Shown: piece after piece, positions 59,582-64,000 of the stretch
How positions within the stretch are numbered: position 1 is the stretch's first letter
Layout: every line of letters starts with the position of its first letter
Source: Clostridia bacterium
Lineage (GTDB): Bacteria > Bacillota > Clostridia > Oscillospirales > CAG-272
Length of the DNA stretch: 64,000 nt
Reading direction: 5' to 3'
Assembly: GCA_017537175.1 (NCBI GenBank)
Contig: JAFYLH010000006.1
Location: 62,001-126,000 of the forward strand
Made by a program: the position numbers and the translations under genes
The notes under the pieces: model-generated
Seen by the model: the letters and a program-made list of their open reading frames with translations, nothing else
Databases searched by the model: none
What the model was told of the DNA's origin: nothing

Positions 59582-60576
59582 TGAGTAAAAAAACAAAAAT
59601 ATGGCTTATTACGGCATTCTGCCTTATACTTGCAGGATCGATAACTTTTGCGGGGGTGATGACGGTGCTTGAATGGGATTTTTCTAAATTGAGTACAGTA
59701 AAATACGAAACAAAAACATATGAGATAAGTGATAGCTTCGGTGATATATCCATCCTTACCGACACAGCCGATATTGACCTTGTACCCTCCGAGGACGGGG
59801 CGTGCAGGGTTGTATGCCACGAGGATATAAAGGCTCCTCATTTGGTTGAGGTTGCAGATTCAGGTCTTGAGATTAAGCTTAAAAACAATAAGAAATGGTA
59901 TGAGCATATCGGTATAAATATAGGTACTCCCAGGATAACGGTATATCTGCCCGAGGGTGAGTATGGTGCACTTACCGTCAAGGAGAGCACGGGTGATATA
60001 CAGATTTCCGATAAATTCAGCTTTGCTTCAATAGACATCAAGGTAAGAACGGGAAGTGTCAGAAGCTATGCCTCGGCTCAGGGGGATATTAAGATAAAGA
60101 CCACCACGGGAGGCATTAATATAGAGAATATATCTGCGTCCGCTCTTGAGCTTCGCACCACCACCGGTAGGATAAATGCCCATGGTGTCAGCTGTGACGG
60201 CGATATTTACATCGGTGTTACCACAGGCAGAGCTGCCCTTACCGATATTACCTGCAATAATCTCAAATCACAGGGAGATACGGGCGGTATAACAATGAAG
60301 GATCTTGTGGCAGCCGGTAAGCTTATCATAGAGCGTGATACAGGCAGCGTGTGCTTTGAGGACTGCGATGCAGCCGAGCTGGATATCAAAACCGTTACCG
60401 GTTCTGTAAAGGGCAGCCTGCTTACAGAGAAGGTGTTTATAGCCAAAAGCGATACGGGAAGAATCAGAGTTCCCGAGAGTATAACAGGCGGTAAGTGTAA
60501 GATCGAGACCGATACGGGTAACATTAAAATAACCCTGTCGGAGGACAAAAATTTTGAGGTGTACGGTAATGAATGA
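59581..60576 (+). CDS. DUF4097 adhesin-like beta-strand repeat protein
   Basis: 331 residues from the ATG at 59581 (GGAGGAG). One N-terminal membrane helix anchors a long beta-helix/beta-roll of about 20-residue repeats carrying T/DTG (KESTGDIQIS, RTGSVRS, TTTGGINIEN, TTGRINAHG, DTGNIKITL), the DUF4097 pattern. Predicted extracellular or intramembrane-facing; role unknown. It overlaps the acetyltransferase gene by eight bases. Confidence 0.88.
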   Translation: MSKKTKIWLITAFCLILAGSITFAGVMTVLEWDFSKLSTVKYETKTYEISDSFGDISILTDTADIDLVPSEDGACRVVCHEDIKAPHLVEVADSGLEIKLKNNKKWYEHIGINIGTPRITVYLPEGEYGALTVKESTGDIQISDKFSFASIDIKVRTGSVRSYASAQGDIKIKTTTGGINIENISASALELRTTTGRINAHGVSCDGDIYIGVTTGRAALTDITCNNLKSQGDTGGITMKDLVAAGKLIIERDTGSVCFEDCDAAELDIKTVTGSVKGSLLTEKVFIAKSDTGRIRVPESITGGKCKIETDTGNIKITLSEDKNFEVYGNE

Positions 60577-61204
60577 AGAAGCTAAAATAAAAGAAGGCAT
60601 ACTTTTCTTCCCTGGCGACCCCGAACTGAAGGCTATAAAATTAAGAACCCACAAGCTCAACCTTGACTACAACCGTCTGTATGAGGACGAAACCGAAAAA
60701 CGAAACGAGATAATAAACCGTATCGTGGGTGAGATTGGTGAGGGAACCTTCTTTCAGGGGCCTGTTACCTTTCATTACGGTGTTCATACCAAAGTCGGAA
60801 GAAAATGCTTTTTCAATTTCAATATTACAATACAGGACGATGCCGAGGTCACTATAGGCAATAACTGTGACTTTGGTCCCAATGTGACCATAGTTACGCC
60901 AATTCATCCTATGATTGCCGAGGAAAGGCGGGAAATGCTATGTGTTGACGGCGAAAAAAGACGGCTTTGCTATGCCAAGCCTGTGCATATCGGTAACGAT
61001 TGCTGGATAGGTGCAGGGGCAATAATCTGTCCCGGTGTGACTGTCGGAGACGGTTGTGTTATCGGTGCGGGCAGTGTTGTGACCCGTGACATTCCCGCCC
61101 GCAGCTTTGCCGCAGGTGTCCCCTGCAGAGTGGTGCGTGAGATAGGTGATGCCGACAGTATGAAATACAAGCCTGATATTATCGGTGACAACTCGGTACT
61201 GTGA
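60569..61204 (+). CDS. Maltose/galactoside O-acetyltransferase-like enzyme
   Basis: 211 residues from the ATG at 60569. An N-terminal Mac helix region (EGILFFPGDPELKAIKLRTH) is followed by hexapeptide repeats (FNITIQDDAEVTIGNNCDFG; PVHIGNDCWIGAGAIICPGV; TVGDGCVIGAGSVVTRDIPA) of the left-handed beta-helix acetyltransferases. It uses acetyl-CoA to acetylate sugars. Last gene of the PadR operon. Confidence 0.9.
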   Translation: MNEEAKIKEGILFFPGDPELKAIKLRTHKLNLDYNRLYEDETEKRNEIINRIVGEIGEGTFFQGPVTFHYGVHTKVGRKCFFNFNITIQDDAEVTIGNNCDFGPNVTIVTPIHPMIAEERREMLCVDGEKRRLCYAKPVHIGNDCWIGAGAIICPGVTVGDGCVIGAGSVVTRDIPARSFAAGVPCRVVREIGDADSMKYKPDIIGDNSVL

Positions 61205-61221
61205 ATTTACAAGGCTCTATG

Positions 61222-61250
61222 TTGACTTTTGAATTGATATGTGCTAAAGT
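61222..61250 (+). promoter_or_regulatory. Promoter of the 61-residue membrane protein gene
   Basis: TTGACT (61222-61227), 17-base spacer, TAAAGT (61245-61250). Confidence 0.65.
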
Positions 61251-61290
61251 ATCTATAGACAAAGATTTATCTTAAAAAGGAGGAATTATT

Positions 61291-61476
61291 ATGAGCAGTA
61301 TTCTTGCAGGTGGTTCACTTTTATTAGTTTTATTTGCTATTATTGCCATTATTACTGTTGCTCTTGTTGCTTTGGTATTGATTGGCGTGATTGTATTTTT
61401 TGTAGTAAAAAGCTTAAAGAAAAAGAAGCAGAATGAAGAACAGATCGGTAACGATAATAAAGATCTGATTGACTAA
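61291..61476 (+). CDS. Small single-pass membrane protein
   Basis: 61 residues after AAGGAGGAA. A long hydrophobic helix (about residues 9-40) is followed by a KKKKQ basic cluster and an acidic end. No family recognised. It may be a small phage-shock- or toxin-like membrane peptide, but nothing in the sequence proves it. Own promoter. Confidence 0.65.
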   Translation: MSSILAGGSLLLVLFAIIAIITVALVALVLIGVIVFFVVKSLKKKKQNEEQIGNDNKDLID

Positions 61477-61740
61477 GGGGATGTTTATTAACATTACAGC
61501 TTCATAGCTCAGCGGTGTTACCGAGTTGAAGATGATTTCCGCAGCATCCACTTATGGCATAGGATTTCTGACCGGTATTGTAAAATTCTTTGTATTACGG
61601 TGCTGACGGTGTTATGAATGTTAATTTTCAGATTACCGGGCTTACTGTAATGGTGTACGGTACTGCGTATATGAATATAGCCAACAACGACTGATAAACA
61701 ATAGCAGATGCTCTTATGTGAGTATCTGCTAATTTTTTTC
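61477..61740 (+). pseudogene. Degenerate coding remnant ending in a terminator
   Basis: No intact gene lies here. Two short frames, KMISAASTYGIGFLTGIVKF (about 61528-61590) and MNVNFQITGLTVMVYGTAYM (61615-61695), look like pieces of a small membrane protein broken by stops and frame changes. A hairpin ATAGCAGATGCTC / GAGTATCTGCTAAT with a T-run (61701-61739) closes the stretch. Confidence 0.35.
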
Positions 61741-61795
61741 TTGACTTTATTTTAAACTGTGTTAAACTATATATAATACTTATAGGAGCAGTAAT

Positions 61796-62566
61796 ATGAG
61801 CGAAAAATATAAAGTAATATATTCACAAGGGGAAAACCTCTATGCAGAGAGGTCGCCTGTTATAATCAGAAGAGCGGTTCTGCTTCGGGATATCAGGGCA
61901 GGCAGTATGCTCTGCAAAATGCATCTTATTAACCTCACCGATAAGACAATAAAAAGACTAAAAGTATCTGTCAAGACAGATGTGGGGAATGCCGAGGGTA
62001 TGACCGATGATGTGTGTATCATACGGGACAGCGACATAACGGTGGATATACCCCTCGAAGGCTTTGAGCACAAAAAAGCATCTTTTAAAATAGAGGAGAT
62101 ACTCTTTACCGATTCAAGCTCCTGGTCAGAGAATGAAGGTATGAATTGGAGTCAGCTTTCTTTTCCCGAAACTATAGAAGACTATTTATCCAGTCCCGAC
62201 CTTGTACGAGAATTTAAGTCTCACTTTGAAGAGGGAGTATACTTTCCCAAAGAAGAAAAGGATCTCTGGTTCTGTACCTGCGGAAATCTCAACCACATAT
62301 CCGAGGCTGCCTGTCATTTTTGCAACCGTACCCTTGTTTCTTTCAAAAAATACGGTGTGGATGAGCTTAAAAATGCGGTAATCAAGCAGAAAAGACTTGA
62401 TGTTATAAATAAGGATAAGTTCGACGAAGCCTACAAGCAGGTAATGGTAGATAAGAAATCCAAACGCGGCAGAACCTTTTTGTATATCCTCATAGCTGCG
62501 GCAATCATTACGGTAATAGCTTTACTCATAGCGGTAGACGGAACTCATTATACACAAGCGATATAG
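61796..62566 (+). CDS. Zinc-ribbon membrane-anchored hypothetical protein
   Basis: 256 residues after AGGAG. The N-terminal half is beta-rich, perhaps Ig-like (LLRDIRAGSMLCKMHLINLT). A zinc ribbon CTCGNLNHISEAACHFC lies at about residue 160. A basic helical stretch precedes a C-terminal membrane helix (about 228-248). The order suggests a tail-anchored cytoplasmic protein. Promoter region TTGACT (61741) with TAAACT or TATAAT. Function unknown. Confidence 0.7.
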   Translation: MSEKYKVIYSQGENLYAERSPVIIRRAVLLRDIRAGSMLCKMHLINLTDKTIKRLKVSVKTDVGNAEGMTDDVCIIRDSDITVDIPLEGFEHKKASFKIEEILFTDSSSWSENEGMNWSQLSFPETIEDYLSSPDLVREFKSHFEEGVYFPKEEKDLWFCTCGNLNHISEAACHFCNRTLVSFKKYGVDELKNAVIKQKRLDVINKDKFDEAYKQVMVDKKSKRGRTFLYILIAAAIITVIALLIAVDGTHYTQAI

Positions 62567-62592
62567 AAAAAAGCTCTCTTTCGAGAGCTTTA
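62567..62592. terminator. Bidirectional terminator between convergent genes
   Basis: AAAGCTCTC, TTTC loop, GAGAGCTTT, with A/T runs on both sides. Confidence 0.85.
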
Positions 62593-62594
62593 TT

Positions 62595-63230
62595 TTAATC
62601 CAGTCCCAATTCCTCGCGGAGCTTGGATTCCTCTGCCCGGTCATCCTTGTATTCCCAGATGCCCGCCTTTGCCTGTTCCTCGGTAAAGCCTGCCTTTACA
62701 AGCTCTGCCAACAGATCATCGTCGCTGTATGCGTGGTACATGTAATATTTTTCGATATATTTTTTTGCCATATTGTCCCAGTCGGTATCAAGAGAATCAA
62801 CACCGTACTGAGCCTCCTCGTCGGTAAACTCCATATACTTGAGGTGGTCAAGCATACCCTGATAAGAGAAGGGCATGTAGTAGATATAGAACTCTGCAGT
62901 ACCTCTTGCCATCTCCATCCAGTCGATGCCAAAGGCATCAACTGCATATACGGCATCCTCCTCGCTGTGTCCCTCTTCTATAAGTGCGCTTATAAGCTTG
63001 GGTCTGGAAACACCTACCTCCAGATGAGCCTGTGCGCTCTCTGCCGCCGCTAACTGTGTATCGGTAAACTCCACATCGTCGGGTATCTCAAATTTGGGCT
63101 TCTGCTCGGTCTCTACGGCAACCTGGCCTGTTTCGTCGCCGTTCTCGGTCGTATTTGTCTTATTTGAGCAGGCAGCTATAGAGATAAGCATTGCCGCCGC
63201 TATAAGTATAATAAGTGATCTTTTAAACAT
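62595..63230 (-). CDS. Ltp-family lipoprotein
   Basis: 211 residues from the ATG at 63230 (AGGAG eight bases upstream); an earlier in-frame ATG is unlikely. Lipobox ISIAAC (Cys21). Three to four HTH-like Ltp units follow (LISALIEEGHSEEDAVYAVD, then FGIDWMEMA; HLKYMEFTDEEAQYGVDSL; LAELVKAGFTEEQAKAGI). In Streptococcus thermophilus phage TP-J34, Ltp blocks superinfecting phage DNA entry. Whether this chromosomal version does so is unknown. Confidence 0.83.
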   Translation of the reverse strand: MFKRSLIILIAAAMLISIAACSNKTNTTENGDETGQVAVETEQKPKFEIPDDVEFTDTQLAAAESAQAHLEVGVSRPKLISALIEEGHSEEDAVYAVDAFGIDWMEMARGTAEFYIYYMPFSYQGMLDHLKYMEFTDEEAQYGVDSLDTDWDNMAKKYIEKYYMYHAYSDDDLLAELVKAGFTEEQAKAGIWEYKDDRAEESKLREELGLD

Positions 63231-63298
63231 ATCTTGACTCCTGTGTTGAGTTTTTTTAAGTATAACAAGTTTTCTTCTGATTGTCAAATATAATTTTG

Positions 63299-63428
63299 TT
63301 GACATAACTAATTTTGCCGTGATATAATCGTACCATGAAAAAGACGGCGAGTCGCCGCCCCAAACTTCGCTCCGAAGGACAGAGAGTTTGGGTTAATGCA
63401 TCACACGAAATGAGGGAGCTGCTGTACT
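63299..63428 (+). promoter_or_regulatory. Promoter and folded leader of the TetM-like gene
   Basis: TTGACA (63299-63304), 18-base spacer, TATAAT (63323-63328). The leader, about 95 bases, contains the palindrome CGGCGA-G-TCGCCG (63345-63357) and an 8-bp stem CCCAAACT/AGTTTGGG (63359-63392) enclosing CTTCG/CGAAG. A short frame from the ATG at 63335 overlaps the gene in another frame. tet(M) genes are known for leader-peptide attenuation; that parallel is inferred. Confidence 0.6.
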
Positions 63429-64000
63429 ATGGAAAGAACAATAGGAATCTTTGCCCATGTGGATGCGGGAAAGACCACACTTTCCGAGGCTATACTGTAT
63501 AATACGGGAGCTATCCGCCTAAGGGGCAGTATTGAAGAAAAGAACACGGTTATGGATACTGCATCCATTGAGCGTGACCGCGGTATTACCTGTTTTTCGG
63601 GTGCGGCGGGCTTTGAATTTAATAATAACAGCTATTATCTTATCGATACCCCCGGACATACCGATTTTCTGCCAGACACACAGCGGTGTATGGCTGCCCT
63701 TGACTGCGCCGTTATTGCGGTGTCCGCAGTTGAGGGGGTAGAGGGCAATACAGAGCTGTTATGGGATATGCTCAGGGAAAGAAATATTCCCACCCTGTTT
63801 TTTATAAACAAGTGTGACCGTGATATTGCCGAGCCGCAGAGGGTCATTGAGGAAATGAAGGCCCTTTTTGGCAGAGATATTTGCCTGTGGCATAGCGATG
63901 AATATATCGAGAGTGTAGCAGGCTATGACGAGGTCCTTATGGAAAGGTATTTTGAGGGCAGTCTGTCGGCCGAAGAAGCGGACAAAAAGGCATCCGAGCT
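63429..64000 (+). CDS. TetM-like ribosomal-protection GTPase (3' end outside window)
   Basis: The first 190 residues are visible and the frame runs off the window. G1 AHVDAGKTT, G2 DRGIT, G3 DTPGHTDF and G4 NKCD belong to the EF-G/TetM translation GTPases. The start MERTIGIFAHVDAGKTTLSE and the short region before G2 fit the tetracycline-resistance ribosomal-protection group better than EF-G. Resistance itself cannot be concluded, as many Clostridia carry housekeeping-like members. The ribosome site (GAGGG) is 12 bases from the ATG. Confidence 0.85.
   Translation, partial: MERTIGIFAHVDAGKTTLSEAILYNTGAIRLRGSIEEKNTVMDTASIERDRGITCFSGAAGFEFNNNSYYLIDTPGHTDFLPDTQRCMAALDCAVIAVSAVEGVEGNTELLWDMLRERNIPTLFFINKCDRDIAEPQRVIEEMKALFGRDICLWHSDEYIESVAGYDEVLMERYFEGSLSAEEADKKASE

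Noticed and set aside
61500..61540. tRNA-like sequence (AGCTCAGCGGT)
   Set aside because: It resembles a D-arm but no acceptor, anticodon or T-stem can be built around it.

Overview
The window looks like chromosomal DNA of an endospore-forming Clostridia bacterium, most likely a gut Oscillospirales/Ruminococcaceae-type organism. This is inferred from gene content: an rpmH-rnpA-yidD-yidC-jag operon, an rlmN-prpC-prkC cluster with an SpoVM-like microprotein beside it, several S-layer-homology (SLH) surface proteins, LtaS-like enzymes, AGGAGG-type ribosome binding sites and many TTGACA-17-TATAAT promoters. No rRNA operon, CRISPR array, intact transposase or integrase was seen.

Layout. 1-9.4 kb: the C-terminal part of a large secreted glycosidase-like protein, a GNAT acetyltransferase, mnmE (-), then asnA, an alpha/beta hydrolase and an SLH protein, ending in a structured repeat bracketed by duplicated terminators. 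9.4-14.4 kb: a frameshifted secreted-protein gene, rpmH-rnpA-yidD-yidC-khpB and rarA. 14.6-19.9 kb (-): lysC, an FkbM methyltransferase, an SLH protein and pncB, closely spaced. 20-21.5 kb: membrane proteins and an SpoIVFB-like M50 protease. 21.8-25.9 kb: polyamine transporter potA-potB-potCD with PotC and PotD fused. 26-33 kb: argS-yebC, ansA-thiN-HAD, tmk (-) and rlmN. 33-37.3 kb: prpC-prkC, spoVM (-) and rsgA (-). 37.4-47.9 kb: a methyltransferase, two LtaS-like enzymes, an SDR enzyme, a phage-like XRE/ImmA/SSB mini-module, and glnA followed by two metallo-beta-lactamase-fold genes (-).

47.9-56.4 kb is the most dynamic part. An intact tRNA-Pro(CGG) is surrounded by broken tRNA-Pro copies and GC-rich repeats. 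Next come a multidomain CAP/Cys-repeat/SLH surface protein, a truncated pepT duplicate, a second decayed tRNA-Pro promoter locus, a zinc-ribbon TIR-domain protein (-), an LRR lipoprotein (-) and intact pepT. 56.4-64 kb holds a TetR-ABC export operon, a PadR-DUF1700-DUF4097-acetyltransferase operon with a large promoter dyad, small membrane proteins, an Ltp-type lipoprotein and the start of a TetM-like ribosomal-protection GTPase.

The most unexplained signal is a family of roughly 230-bp non-coding elements (14.35, 30.8 and 36.2 kb, with solo arms at 28.48 and 41.23 kb). Their arms are tandem heptamers whose sequence differs between copies. Their interior holds two conserved hairpins, and the arms usually abut a stop codon. 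All functional assignments rest on reading motifs in the sequence; no database search was run.
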